Shown piece after piece: positions 36,953 through 47,859 of a stretch of 64,000 nucleotides of DNA (positions are counted from its first letter, which is position 1; each line of letters begins with the position of its first letter). A program made the position numbers and the translations under genes. Below the pieces are notes generated by a model that was given only the letters and a program-made list of their open reading frames with translations, was not told where the DNA came from and did not search any database. Origin of the DNA: Congeria kusceri (lineage: Eukaryota; Mollusca; Bivalvia; Myida; Dreissenidae); contig CM051028.1 of the NCBI GenBank assembly GCA_027627225.1, positions 21,778,201 to 21,842,200 on the forward strand. Direction: 5' to 3'.

Positions 36953-37794
36953 GTGAAAGTTATTATAGAAAGTGGTTATGTGAAGTTGTAAATTTGATGT
37001 GACGTTAGTTTGAACGATGGAAATATAACAGCTTAATGTAGTGGGTTAGTTGCTAATGCTGTTAAAGCACTGGCAATAGTATCAGTCAGGGCCCCGCTAA
37101 CTGTCATTTTTATAGCCGAAATAAGGCTGCTTCAACCATTTAAAACAGTGTCATTTTTATAGCCGAAATAAGGCTGCTTCAGCCATTTAAACCAGTGTCA
37201 TTTTTCTCAATTAAATGTCAGAAATTCCCCCAGAAGTTAACATTTTAAACAAAATTTAACATATTGCCATTTGTTTTATCTGCAAAGTAACACTTTCAAT
37301 TAGAGTGACTGAATTTTATTTAAAGTGGTAAAATAAATTATGATATATCTAGAATGGTTTATTGGAAGAAAAAGACTGTTAAAAGCTTTATTAGAAAATG
37401 ATGACAAAATCCCCCATTTGAGGGATGCGTGTGGCGTACCCAAAAACAAAAATGGACTTAACTGTTAAGTATCATCAAAGCCTCTGTTTGAAGTTTAACT
37501 TCATCATTACAACTGTCGTTGGAGGGTCATTTTGTTATTTAGTACATATTTAGTGATTGTATGCTGTAGCGCAAAGGTCTTTCAATTTGAATATTCATTT
37601 TTATAATCATTAGCAATGTATATTTGAAGTCACGGTAACACAACTGCATATATTTACAGTGTATATCTTCAGGAAATCAGATTTGAAATTTTGCTAACCA
37701 AAGCAGATAAGTAGGAAATAACAAGATCCATAATCAGCCATGCAATAATAGCTAAAACCCGTAAATTAACAATTATTCTGTTTGTCACATAAAG
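36953..37794 (+). other. B3GAT intron with a short local duplication
   Basis: A unit of about 60 bp, gtcatttttatagccgaaat followed by aaggctgcttca(a/g)ccattt, is present twice at 37087-37205. Otherwise plain AT-rich sequence. Confidence 0.6.
37087..37205 (+). repeat. Two-copy ~60-bp direct repeat
   Basis: Two nearly identical copies of gtcatttttatagccgaaat plus aaggctgcttc plus agccattta, followed by a partial third (gtcattttt). Confidence 0.85.
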
Positions 37795-37881
37795 ATGCGC
37801 TACACACAGAAGTTGTCTGTTTGGCCCGTCGGTCTGGTGGGTTACCTGAGGTACGAGGCTCCCATAGTGAGGAATAGAAAG
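37795..37881 (+). CDS. B3GAT3: B3GAT3-like, exon with the VWPVGLVG block
   Basis: 87-nt exon, phase 0 at both ends. The acceptor is ttgtcacataaag, the donor gtaggg. It reads [16 protein letters not shown], then YLRYEAPIVRNRK. This joins the previous exon (FGE-MRYT) and the next (K-VVGWHT) exactly as in human B3GAT3 ([24 protein letters not shown]). Where the family has VGGLR(Y/F)E, this copy has VGYLRYE: a tyrosine replaces the second glycine. Too short to stand out as an open frame; the antisense frame at 37669-37917 is its shadow. Confidence 0.93.
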
Positions 37882-38345
37882 GTAGGGATGCATTGGCCAG
37901 ATCAGATTTGGCTTCATGTGTCAATGCTTGGCTGAACGTTTCGTTTGGTTACCATCATTACTTCATAAAAACCTAATAAATTACCACAAAATCAGAATTC
38001 AATGAAGAAATGTCAACTCAACTTATTCAGCTAGATAGAGTTATGGATGCTTTTATCCCCAGGTTTGCTAATGTAGGTTGGTTGATCCGTCTGTCGATAG
38101 ACCCCGTTTATTTCCACTCTCTATGTCCAACAGTGTTTATCCAATCTTCACCAAACTGCATGAAAATGTTTGTGTTCAAAATATCTTGACCAAATTTGAT
38201 TATCAGTCAAATCTCCCAGGAACCGCAAAGTTGTGGCCATTTAATAATCTGAAAATGGCATTTTGAGTCATTTCTGCTGTCTAATTCCATCTTTGCTTCA
38301 TATTTTAAAGATTGCTTTCAACCAAGATGGGGCATATCTGTTTTC

Positions 38346-38870
38346 AGCTCACCTGAGCATGAAGTGCTCGATGAGCTATTGGTATAGGGGACCTCTCCGG
38401 CGGCGTCGGGCGTCCGTATGCTGTCAACAAGTTGGCCTGTTATCGTGATAAAGACTACATTTTGGCCTGTTATCGTGATGAAGACTACATTTTGGCCTGT
38501 TATCGTGATAAAGACTACATTTTGGCCTGTTATCGTGATAAAGACTACATTTTGGCCTGTTATCGTGATAAAGACTACATTTTGGCCTGTTAACGTGATG
38601 AAGACTACATTTTGGCCTGTTATCGTGATGAAGACTACATTTTGGCCTGTTATCATGATAAAGACTACATTTTGGCCTGTTATCGTGATAAAGACTACAT
38701 TTTGGCCTGTTATCGTGATAAAGACTACATATTTTATTCAATCTTGATCCTAACTTGCACCGTTTGTGTATAACCATAAAATCTTGAACGGCTTCGATAA
38801 TGGGCCCGATCAGACCAGGAACAACAAGAGTTATTGTCTCTTTTTTTGGCCCCAAATTCATCTATTCCTG
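38346..38870 (+). mobile_element. 'Agctcacctgagcatgaagt' element carrying a minisatellite
   Basis: The left end agctcacctgagcatgaagt, then gctcgatgagctattggtat and aggggacctctc, is the reverse complement of the right end of the 10073-11517 element. After the minisatellite the sequence resumes with element phrases (caatcttgatcctaacttgc, gagttattgtctc). The other end is truncated. Confidence 0.7.
38432..38731 (+). repeat. 30-bp minisatellite, 10 copies
   Basis: The unit ttggcctgttatcgtgataa plus agactacatt is repeated ten times without length change; copies differ only at tatc/taac/tatca and gata/gatg. Because 30 is a multiple of three, both strands carry long repetitive frames (FWPVIVIKTT and CSLYHDNRPK) that are by-products. 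The unit matches one edge of the tandem unit of the surrounding element (aatgtagtctctatcgcgaaa at 11417-11437, reverse strand), so it probably grew from that element. Confidence 0.95.
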
Positions 38871-39598
38871 AATAACTCACCTGGTAAAGAGAGGTAAATG
38901 CAGTATCAGGAAGATAAGTGTCATAAATGTGTTGTTTTCCTTTATAGGTTATTCTCAGATATAACCCAGATAGTGGAGTCTGCTTATCAGTAAAATCAAT
39001 ATGTACATCCCTCTGAGTCAACATGATAGTTCTATTTGAGATCAGCATCATTACACATAGTAACCATTGATAGCCTGCTTCTGACATATATTTTGGCTGT
39101 GTGTGCAGCAATAAAATTTTCCACTGTCTGTCTTGGCATCCAGTCAGGAAAAAGATTTAAACAATAATCAATAGCTAGAATTCATGTTCTAAACAAGCAA
39201 TCAGCATATAGGATTTAGATTATAGTTCCTGAAAGGGTTCATTATTTTCTGTAGTTTTTGGACTGTTTAGTTAGTAACTTATTCAGTATCATTTAATCAT
39301 GTAACTTTTGGACTGACTTTTACATTTGAATAGGGATTTTGGAAACTCAAATAATTATCTTACATGATTTTTGAAGCTGATTTATTATTTCTCCTTAATT
39401 GAAAAATACTTCTACACTGTTTTACATTGTCTCCTTAATTGAGAAATATTTTTACATGATTTAGAGTGCACCATGCTACTTGCTGCTTGTATGTATATAT
39501 ATAAGTAAGAGTTTGGACAATAAAAAAATATTAATTTAATAAAAATTTAATAAAAAATAATTAACAAAGTATATATAAGTAGTTTGGGGACTCTTTTT

Positions 39599-40600
39599 AG
39601 CTCACCTGAGCACGAAGTGCTCAAGGGTGATCAATCGTGGTTATTCTGTGTCCAGCGTCCGTTGTACATCATCCGTCTTCAACATTTTTCTTCAAACAAC
39701 TTCTTCTCTGAAACCACTGGGTGCATTTTAACCTAACTTGGCAGGAACGTTCCTGGGATGGTCCTTTACCGAATTCCTTCAATTTATTAAAATATATTAA
39801 AAACTCTGGTTGCCATGGCAACCAAAAGCTAAAAAACTGGAAAACTTAAAAAATCTTCTTGTCAGAAACCACTGGCTGGATTTGAAAAAAGTTTTCACAG
39901 AAGTGCTCCTTGGGTGACCCTCTACCAACTTCCTACAATTCATTTTGATTCGTTAAAAAAACATGGCCACCAGGGGGCAGGGCAGTTTTTCCTTATATGG
40001 CTAATTTGAAAACTTTAAAAATCTTCTTGTCTAAAAACCACTGGCTGGATTTCAAAATAATTTCACAGAAATGTTCCTTGGGTGACCCTCTACCTAATTC
40101 CTTGAAATCATTTTGATTCGTTAAAACACATGGCCGCCAGGGGGGCAGGGCAGTTTTCCTTATATAACTATATTTAAAACTTTAAAAATCTTCTAGTCTG
40201 AAACTACTGGCTTGATTTCAAAATAATTTCACAGAATTGGTCCTTGGTTGACCCTCTACCAAATTTCTTGAAATCATTTTGATTCATTAGAAAACATGGC
40301 CGATAGGGGGCAGGACAGTTTTCCTTTACTGAAAACTTTTGTTAAATCTTCTGACGTCTGAGACCACTGGCTGGATTTCAAAATAATTTCACAGAAATGT
40401 TCCTTGGGTGACCCTCTACCAAAGTCCTTGAAATCATTTTGATTTGTGAAAGAACATGGTCGCCAGGGGGCGGGGCAGTTTTCTTTATATGGATATATCG
40501 AAAACTTTTTAAAATCTTCTAATCTTAAACCCCTGGCTGCATTTCAAACTAATTTCACATTAATGTTCTTTCGGTGACCCTCTACCAAATTCCTTGTAAA
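39599..40600 (+). mobile_element. 'Agctcacctgagcacgaagt' element, 3'-truncated
   Basis: Same left end and same internal units as the 32019-34298 element (ccactggctggatttcaaa, gggtgaccctctacc, catggccgccaggggg), about five diverged units. It stops abruptly after accaaattccttg without the usual right end. Confidence 0.75.
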
Positions 40601-42109
40601 GTGGATGCTATCAAAACAAAACACTTATTTAACCAAAAAAATTATTTATTGAAAAATAAAACAACAAAATATCTGACAAACTTATTAAAAATGTTCTATG
40701 GTCTGGGCATTTTTTAGGGTAGGTCAGGTAAATGTTGATAAATGTAGCCTATAAGACCTCGGTTTAAATTGCTAAAGCTGTTGTTGATGTTGCTTATGTT
40801 TGAAGATGATTATAAATATTAAAATGATGAAGGCTATGATGCTTATGATACTGTGATTTTGGTATTTTTGATGAGGATGGTGATGATGATGATGACGATG
40901 ATGGTGAAGTAGGTGTATTGAGGCATGAACATAAACAACAACCACATATTAGAATTATATTTGAATATTCAAATTAAATATTTCCAATACTTCTGGTAAA
41001 TATGATAATCTCCAGAAAATCAAATCAGGGAAGAACACAAAAACCAGAGCAACTGTGGCTCAATGAATCAATAACAATGGAATATTTGCACATGATTCTT
41101 CTAAGTAATATAAACTGGGTTCTGTGTTGGAAAGGTTCTGTTTCAGAGAAATATTTTCAGTTTTTCACAAGTTAGTCATGTGCCTAAAAATTTAATATTT
41201 ATATGTCACTGACATTAATAAAGAGTTTGTTTTGAAAGTCATTTGTCCACTACTGGTTGCATGATCAGATTGGACACCCTCCATCTATGTTTCTGTCTGT
41301 ATGTCTGTCTTTTCAATAAACTGGGTCCTGCAATAACTCAATAAATACAAAAGCTAGGTTCATGAAACTTTCTGTGGTTATAGAGGGCAATGGTAAGATA
41401 TTGCATTTTAATTAATTGTTGTTGTTTTTTGCATCAGGAAAAAGTGTAGAAAATTGCACATAAGCAGGTATTATGCTAAAACTTAAAAAAAATCATAGAA
41501 AAATGTCAAATTGCAGTCGTTGTGGCATCAAGTCTTCCAAATTGTGCATTATCATTTAATTACTTTACAGATGAAGTTATAACAAGTATCTAAGATAGCC
41601 ATTTTTAACCAAATGAAAATTTGTGGTTATTAGATCGGGGTCTGTCGTTGGGCATGTGGGCTGACAAACTTGACAGCAGCACCAACTTTTGGTTTCTGAA
41701 CAATAACTTTAGAACAAAAATTGCTATTGTAATAAAACTTCATACATAGATCCCTCACTTGAGGTTGCATATGGGGTGGTTGTGGTCAAGGGCACCATTA
41801 CTAAAAATAAAAAAAGCTGTCAGTTTAATAACTTGAGTACAAACTGAGTTACAGTGTATGGGGTGTGACCATATAATCCAGGTCCAGCTAGCCCATTTCA
41901 TTTAAAACATAGATATGGATAGGCTTGTTGACTAGTTTTAGAAGATAGACTTGCATAGCATTGGGCACAAAGACTAGTATAGCTCGCAAACATTGACCTA
42001 ATACTCGTCACCTGTATTAGCGCAAATTAGGCGCTCAAACTGTATTCTGTGTTTACACTCATTTTAGTCCGTGCACGTGTTTCACAAGTTTAACGATACT
42101 GTGACAGTA

Positions 42110-42384
42110 TTTTCTTTGGTACACTGCAAATCGTTATATCGCAATTCGCAGGGTCCATGGATCGCGATCGCGAAAGAGCCAGATCGCAATATAACTTGCC
42201 AGACCATTCATGTACATAAGCACTAGCCTCTTTTCGCAATTTGTTAAAAAACATGGCTGCCAGGGGGCGGCACAGTTTTCCTTATGTGGCTTTATTGAAA
42301 TCTCAAACAATTGTCTTCTTAAAAGCCATTATGATGCTTTACACTCAGGTGAGCGACCTAGAGCCATGATGGCCCTCTTGTTAT
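42110..42384 (+). mobile_element. Internally deleted element related to 53857-54955
   Basis: Contains acactgcaaatcgttatatc, agccagatcgcaatataact, ccagaccattcatgtacata, aacatggctgccaggg and the right end gtgagcgacctagagccatg plus atggccctcttgtt. The same order appears in reverse at 53857-54060. The middle of that copy (54150-54900) is missing here. Confidence 0.65.
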
Positions 42385-42389
42385 GCTAT

Positions 42390-43300
42390 AGTCACCGCTT
42401 TGTCCGTCCGCCCGTCCTTCCGTCACACTTTCTTGTCTGGAGTACCTCTAGGCAACTACTGGCCAGAATTCAACGAAACTTCATGGGAAGCTTGAATACC
42501 AAGAGGAGGTGTGCCTATTACCAGGACGTTCCGCTTCTGTGATTTTTCTCAGATTTATGGGACTTTGAAGATTTCTGAAATCAGCATATAGTGCACAATT
42601 CTTGACTTTCTTGTCCAGGCTATTTCTCAGCATTTACTTGCCGGAATTCAACGAAACTTTATGGAAATCTTCATTACCAAGAGGAGGTGTGCATACTATC
42701 GGGACGTTCCGCTTAATTGATTTTTCTTAGAATTATGGGACTTTGAAGATTTCTGAAATTAGTATATAGTGCATAATTCTTCACTTTCTTGTCCGGAGTA
42801 TTTCTCAGCAACTACTTGCTGGAATTCAACAAAACTTTATGGGAAGCTGCATTACGAAGAGGAGGTGTGCATACTACCAGGACGTTCTTCTTCAATGATT
42901 TTTCTCAGAGTTATGGGACTTTGAAGATTTCTGAAATCAGTATATAGTGCACTGTTCTTGACTTTCTTGTCCGTGCTATTTCTTAGCAACTTCTTGCTGG
43001 AATTCAACAAAACTTTATGGGAAGCTTCATTACCAAGAGGAGGTGTGCATACTACCAGGACTTTCTGCTTCAATGATTTTTCTTAGAGTTATTGGACTTT
43101 TAAATTTCTTAAATTAGTATATACTGCATAAATTCTTTTCTGGGCTATTTCTCAGCAACTACTGGCTTGATTTCAATAAACTTTTATGGGAAGCTTCATG
43201 GCCAAGAGGAGGTGTGCATATTAGCAGGATGTTCTACTTCAATGATTTTTCTTAGAGTTATGGGACTTTGAAATTTTTTGAAATATAGTATATAGTATGC
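42390..43300 (+). repeat. ~180-bp tandem repeat, five diverged copies
   Basis: The unit has ttcttgtccggagtatttct, cagcaactacttgctggaat, tcaacgaaactttatgggaa, gcttcattaccaagaggagg, tgtgcatactaccaggacgt and ttatgggactttgaagattt. Copies begin near 42420, 42605, 42785, 42960 and 43135. Short frames across it are not genes. Confidence 0.8.
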
Positions 43301-43944
43301 CTTTCTATTGATTTTTAGTCATTTTAATATCTTTGCCCTTCTCATTGCATTTATATTGCTTGACAAAGCGCATTGGGGAGCATCCATGAGTTTTACTTAT
43401 ATCCTTGATTACAAACAGCTCTTGTTTTTACAAGATCCTTTTACTGGGCCTGTATTCGTAAAGCTCCTAAGGGGAAACTCAAGTAAATTTCTTAAATTCA
43501 TAAAATTCCTAAACTCTGCGGAGGTTTCTTGTATATGTCTTTTTACAATAACATGCTTCAAACTAGTTATTATTGCTTATATATTTCATATTTTAACCTT
43601 TTGGTAACAGAAATTAATTATATTTCACATAGAAAATATGATCTGAAATTTTCACTTAAGTAGCACTTTAGTTGAGATTTCTTTTAGGAACTTTGTGAAT
43701 ACCAGCCCAGGTAGCTACTTGTTGCTAAGAATGGAAGTCTAAGTTCAATGCCTCAGTTATAGATTTTGTAAAATGAAAATGGGACATTTTTTAACATTAA
43801 TTATTAGATCTAGTAAATATCAGTTTGTATTACATGTACATGAATTTCTGTCAATGAAAATAAAATAACAATATCAAAATGTATACACTGCTATTCCAAT
43901 ACATACATACATACCCATTGTTTATTTTCATATTTGGTTGCCAG

Positions 43945-44151
43945 GTTGTTGGATGGCACACCTACTGGAAGCCACACAGGAAGTTTGCCATGGATATGGC
44001 GGGTTTTGCCGTCAATGTCCGTCTGCTGTTAGATCATCCACGTGCAGAATTCCGGATGGCAGCTGGGCGTGGCAACTTGGAATCTGACCTACTGACCCAG
44101 TTAGGCGTTGAAATGAGTGACCTTGAACCAAAGGCTGATGAGTGCACTAAG
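43945..44151 (+). CDS. B3GAT3: B3GAT3-like, acceptor-binding exon
   Basis: 207-nt exon, phase 0 at both ends; acceptor ggttgccag, donor gtcaga. It reads VVGWHTYWKPHRKFAMDMAG, then FAVNVRLLLDHPRAEF, GRGNLESDLLTQLG and DLEPKADECTK. The W-x-(P/K)-x-R-x-F-x-(V/M/I)-DMAGFAV block and LESxLL are hallmark family motifs; the glutamate of NLESDLL aligns with the catalytic base (E281) of human GlcAT-I. GRGNLES resembles B3GAT3 (PRGHLESSLL) more than B3GAT1 (KGGYQESSLL), which supports the B3GAT3 assignment. Confidence 0.96.
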
Positions 44152-44319
44152 GTCAGAATAAATAAATTCCGTAAAATTTAACATGCATGTGCTTTATACT
44201 AGAGATTTTGTAAAACTGAGTGTTAGAATTTTACATTTGTATTGCTTCAACATGTTAATTCACTTATTTGCATTATGATTTTAGAAAATGTTTTACTAAA
44301 GACAAACATTGCTACTGCC

Positions 44320-45215
44320 GGTAATTCTGTGCATTATGTCATTTGGATGAAAATTCATAGTTTAAGCATTTCATTTTTACTACGGTAATTCTGTGCATTA
44401 TGTCATTTGGATGAAAATTCATAGTTTAAGCATTTCATTTTTACTACGGTAATTCTGTGCATTATGTCATTTGGATGAAAATTCATAGTTTAAGCATTTC
44501 ATTTTTACTACGGTAATTCTGTGCATTATGTCATTTGGATGAAAATTCATAGTTTAAGCATTTCATTTTTACTACGGTAATTCTGTGCATTATGTCATTT
44601 GGATGAAAATTCATAGTTTAAGCATTCCATTTTTACTACGGTAATTCTGTGCATTATGTCATTTGGATGAAAATTCATAGTTTAGGCATTCCATTTTTAC
44701 TACGGTAATTCTGTGCATTATGTCATTTGGATGAAAATTCATAGTTTAAGCATTCCATTTTTACTACGGTAATTCTGTGCATTATGTCATTTGGATGAAA
44801 ATTCATAGTTTAAGCATTTCATTTTTACTACGGTAATTCTGTGCATTATGTCATTTGGATGAAAATTCATAGTTTAAGCATTTCATTTTTACTACGGTAA
44901 TTCTGTGCATTATGTCATTTGGATGAAAATTCATAGTTTAAGCATTTCATTTTTACTACGGTAATTCTGTGCATTATGTCATTTGGATGAAAATTCATAG
45001 TTTAAGCATTTCATTTTTACTACGGTAATTCTGTGCATTATGTCATTTGGATGAAAATCCATAGTTTAAGCATTTCATTTTTACTACGGTAATTCTGTGC
45101 ATTATGTCATTTGGATGAAAATTCATAGTTTAAGCATTTCATTTTTACTACGGTAATTCTGTGCATTATGTCGTTTGGATGAAAATTCATAGTTTAAGCA
45201 TTTCATTTTTACTAC
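44320..45215 (+). repeat. 64-bp minisatellite, 14 copies, in a B3GAT intron
   Basis: The unit ggtaattctgtgcattatgt, catttggatgaaaattcata, gtttaagcatttcattttta, ctac is repeated 14 times with no length change; copy 15 starts at 45216 and breaks off. Only scattered single changes are seen (tttaggc, attcc, aaatcc, gtcg), so the array is young or homogenised. Located between the last two B3GAT exons. Confidence 0.97.
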
Positions 45216-45445
45216 GGTAATTCTGTGTTTTGCCTTATTTATGTACATTGATTTATTTCATTTAGATGATAGCATATTTGTATTCATACTCGAGGTATTG
45301 GGTGTTAATTGAAAACTTGAATGTTTGTTAGCATTGTGGAGGTACATATACCAGGATTGCCAGCAGATTTTTGCCCCATGTGCTTGCAACCCTATATAAT
45401 GCTGCATTATAACTACAAACTGAGCGCAATTTTCTCGAATTTCAG

Positions 45446-45547
45446 GTGCTGGTATGGCACACTAGGACAGAGAAATCTTCTTTGAAGAATGAGGACAAGA
45501 TGCTTAAGATGTACAATCAAAGCTCGGACATAAACATTGAAGTCTAG
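45446..45547 (+). CDS. B3GAT3: B3GAT3-like, last exon
   Basis: Acceptor cgaatttcag, then VLVWHTRTEKSSLKNED, KMLKMYNQSSDINIEV and TAG at 45545-45547. WHTRTEK is the conserved C-terminal substrate-binding motif of the family, and the ending matches human B3GAT3 (...GSDPAIEV) in length and in the final I-E-V. The last ~42 coding bases and the stop belong to the first unit of a 100-bp tandem array that runs on into the 3' flank. Confidence 0.96.
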   Translation: MLVWHTRTEKSSLKNEDKMLKMYNQSSDINIEV

Positions 45548-45905
45548 ACACTGGATGTGTGTAATTTACAGGTGTAGTGCTTATGGTAGTAAGTCAGTGA
45601 TACAAAAGATGTACAATCAAAGCTCGGACATAAACATTGAAGTCTAGACACTGGATGTGTGTAATTTACAGGTGTAGTGCTTATGGTAGTAAGTCAGTGA
45701 TACAAAAGATGTACAATCAAAGCTCGGACATAAACATTGAAGTCTAGACACTGGATGTGTGTAATTTACAGGTGTAGTGCTTATGGTGGTAAGTCAGTGA
45801 TACAAAAGATGTACAATCAAAGCTCGGACATAAACATTGAAGTCTAGACACTGGATGTGTGTAATTTACAGGTGTAGTGCTTATGGTGGTAAGTCAGTGA
45901 TACAA
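45506..45905 (+). repeat. 100-bp minisatellite, four copies, beginning inside B3GAT coding sequence
   Basis: The unit starts aagatgtacaatcaaagctc, covers cggacataaacattgaagtc-tag, then acactggatgtgtgtaattt and gtgcttatggtagtaagtca-gtgatac. Copies start at about 45506, 45606, 45706 and 45806; a decayed fifth begins at 45906. Copies 1-2 have tggtagtaag and copies 3-4 tggtggtaag. Each copy repeats the code for MYNQSSDINIEV and its stop; only the first is translated. Confidence 0.95.
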
Positions 45906-46563
45906 AAGATGTACAATCGCAGCTCGGACATAATTACTGAAGTCTACACACTAGATCTGTAGAATTTCTAAATACAGTGCTTAATTTATGACAAGTCAGT
46001 GTTGAAAAAAAAAAAAGATTAATTTACTAATTTGGACATGAACATTGAAGTGTTAAAACGGGATTTGTGAAAATCCAAATGCTCACAGCTATCAGTCTGT
46101 GATGCTTAAAATGTGCCATTACAACTTGGACTTGAACATTGAAGTGTAGGATTTGAAAAATTCTAAACGAAAGAGTGCTGAAGACGACAAATCAGTGATA
46201 TTTAAGTCTTAGAGAAGTACTACGGTATTATAGCTCTGAAAAAAAAATTGACGTCAAAATATTGGATTTGTTGATTTTAAATATTATAATGATACATGTA
46301 AGTCAAAGACACTAAAGACGTACAAAGAATGCTCACAACTGAAATTCCCAATATTGTGATTGTGCCAAAATGCAAGTATGTGAAACAGCCCATTTAATAC
46401 CGATAATGGTTTTCATAAAAAAAAAATAAAAAATATTTGTTTCAAGAAAATGCATGAATTAGAGGCTAGTTAATCCATGGCTTGTATTTCTGCTGGACAA
46501 AACTTTTAAGAGATGCTAAGCTATTTATTACCACTGTTCTGCACTCTGTTAATGGATAATTAT

Positions 46564-46840
46564 GTATTTGAGGCGTGTCATGGGAAACCCGGGCGGCTTA
46601 ATGCACGTACGTAAAGTGTCGCCCCGGATCAGCTTGTCCAGTCCGCGCAGGCTAATCCAGGATGACACTTTCCGCTTTTATGGTATTTTTCGTTTCAAGG
46701 AAGTCTCACCTAAACATAAATCCACTGTAGACGGAAAGTGTCGTCATGGATTATTAGCCTGTGCAAAATGCACAGGCTAATCCAGGGCGACACTTAACGC
46801 ACATGCTTTAAGCCCGATTTTCCCACAACGTGCCTCATTT
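46564..46840. mobile_element. Double-hairpin short element, copy 3
   Basis: Starts tgaggcgtgtcatgggaaac and ends tcccacaacgtgcctcattt. Internal dyads include attagcctgtgcaaaatgca plus caggctaat. Middle: tggtatttttcgtttcaagg. Confidence 0.88.
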
Positions 46841-47073
46841 GTATTTAAGGCTTCCAAGGCTTATTTATTTTATTGATGAAATACAATTTTGTGGGCACTA
46901 TTCATTTTGTAGGAACTGACAGTACCTGTATATAATACGATTTTCAAGTGTTATTTTCTTTACGGTGCTATGTACAGATGCTTAGTAATAGTGTGCACAT
47001 GCGATTTTCCTATGTTATGTACATCGTATATTTCTATTTCTTATGTTGTTAATATCTGCATATTCAGACAATA

Positions 47074-47340
47074 TATGAGGCGTGTTGTGGGAAACCGGGC
47101 TTAATGCATGTTCATAAAGTGTTGTCCCGGATCAGCCTGTGCATTACGCACAGGCTAGTCCGGGACAACACTTTCCGTCTACAGTGGATTTATGTTTAGA
47201 AGAGACTTCCTTGAAACAGAAAATACCATAAAAGCGGGAAGTGCCGTCCTGGATTAGCCTGTGCAGACTGCACAGGCTACTCCGGGACAACACTTTATGC
47301 ACGTGCGTTAAGCCTGGTTTTCCCACGACACACCTCATAT
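47074..47340. mobile_element. Double-hairpin short element, copy 4
   Basis: Starts tatgaggcgtgttgtgggaa and ends cccacgacacacctcatat. Both inner dyads are well kept (tcagcctgtgcattacgcac plus aggcta; attagcctgtgcagactgca plus caggcta). Confidence 0.9.
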
Positions 47341-47796
47341 GTTCATGGCTTGTACTGTTGCTCAGATGTTACTTGGAAAAATAAATTATGAAACATTAGG
47401 TAAGTTTTGAATTTCTGTTCAATAAACATAGACAAGAGGCAAAAGAGTGCCTCTATTGCTCCACTGGCTTATTAAGTAAGGAGTGTCGGTAGAGAAAGGA
47501 CGCTGATTAGCGATGTAAGGAAAAAAGACCCTGTCTTCTAGTGATGGGTTGATTAATCATTTAGTCAAATAATCATGACAAACAGAGACATGACGTGACA
47601 ATGATAATGGGAAAAACTAATCAAAATGTGTAAGAGTACATGTCAAGGGTAGTCAAAAAATAGTGTTTTATAATTCTAAACTGCTAAATATACTGGTATT
47701 ATAAATAAAATACATTGTACAACCTATGCAATATACAATGCTATTTAACATTTCTTGATAGGTTGTCATTGTGTCCACTAAAGGATTTCCTAATAT

Positions 47797-47859
47797 TATA
47801 TGAGGCACGTTGTGGGAAAACCGGACATAATGCATGTGCGTAAAGTGTCGTCCCAGATT
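47797..47859. mobile_element. Double-hairpin element, terminal fragment
   Basis: Only the first end is present (tgaggcacgttgtgggaaaa, ccggacataatgcatgtgcg, taaagtgtcgtcccagattt). It then switches directly into the tandem family that begins at 47860, so that junction is a breakpoint. Confidence 0.75.

Larger units (their letters stand above)
37882..43944 (+). other. 6-kb B3GAT intron filled with repeats
   Basis: Holds the element at 38346-38870 with its 30-bp minisatellite, the elements at 39599-40600 and 42110-42384, a GAT-rich microsatellite near 40874-40910 and a ~180-bp tandem array at 42390-43300. The region 40600-42100 is unremarkable AT-rich sequence. Confidence 0.6.

Noticed and set aside
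36726..36956. A 76-residue plus-strand protein
   Set aside because: It overlaps the DXD exon of B3GAT in the wrong frame; the exon in the right frame gives the family motifs.
38318..38861. Repetitive proteins on both strands (FWPVIVIKTT and CSLYHDNRPK)
   Set aside because: They come from the 30-bp minisatellite, whose length is a multiple of three; both strands stay open by chance.
44320..45215. CRISPR-like regular array
   Set aside because: The units abut with no unique spacers, and the host is a eukaryotic intron; it is a minisatellite.
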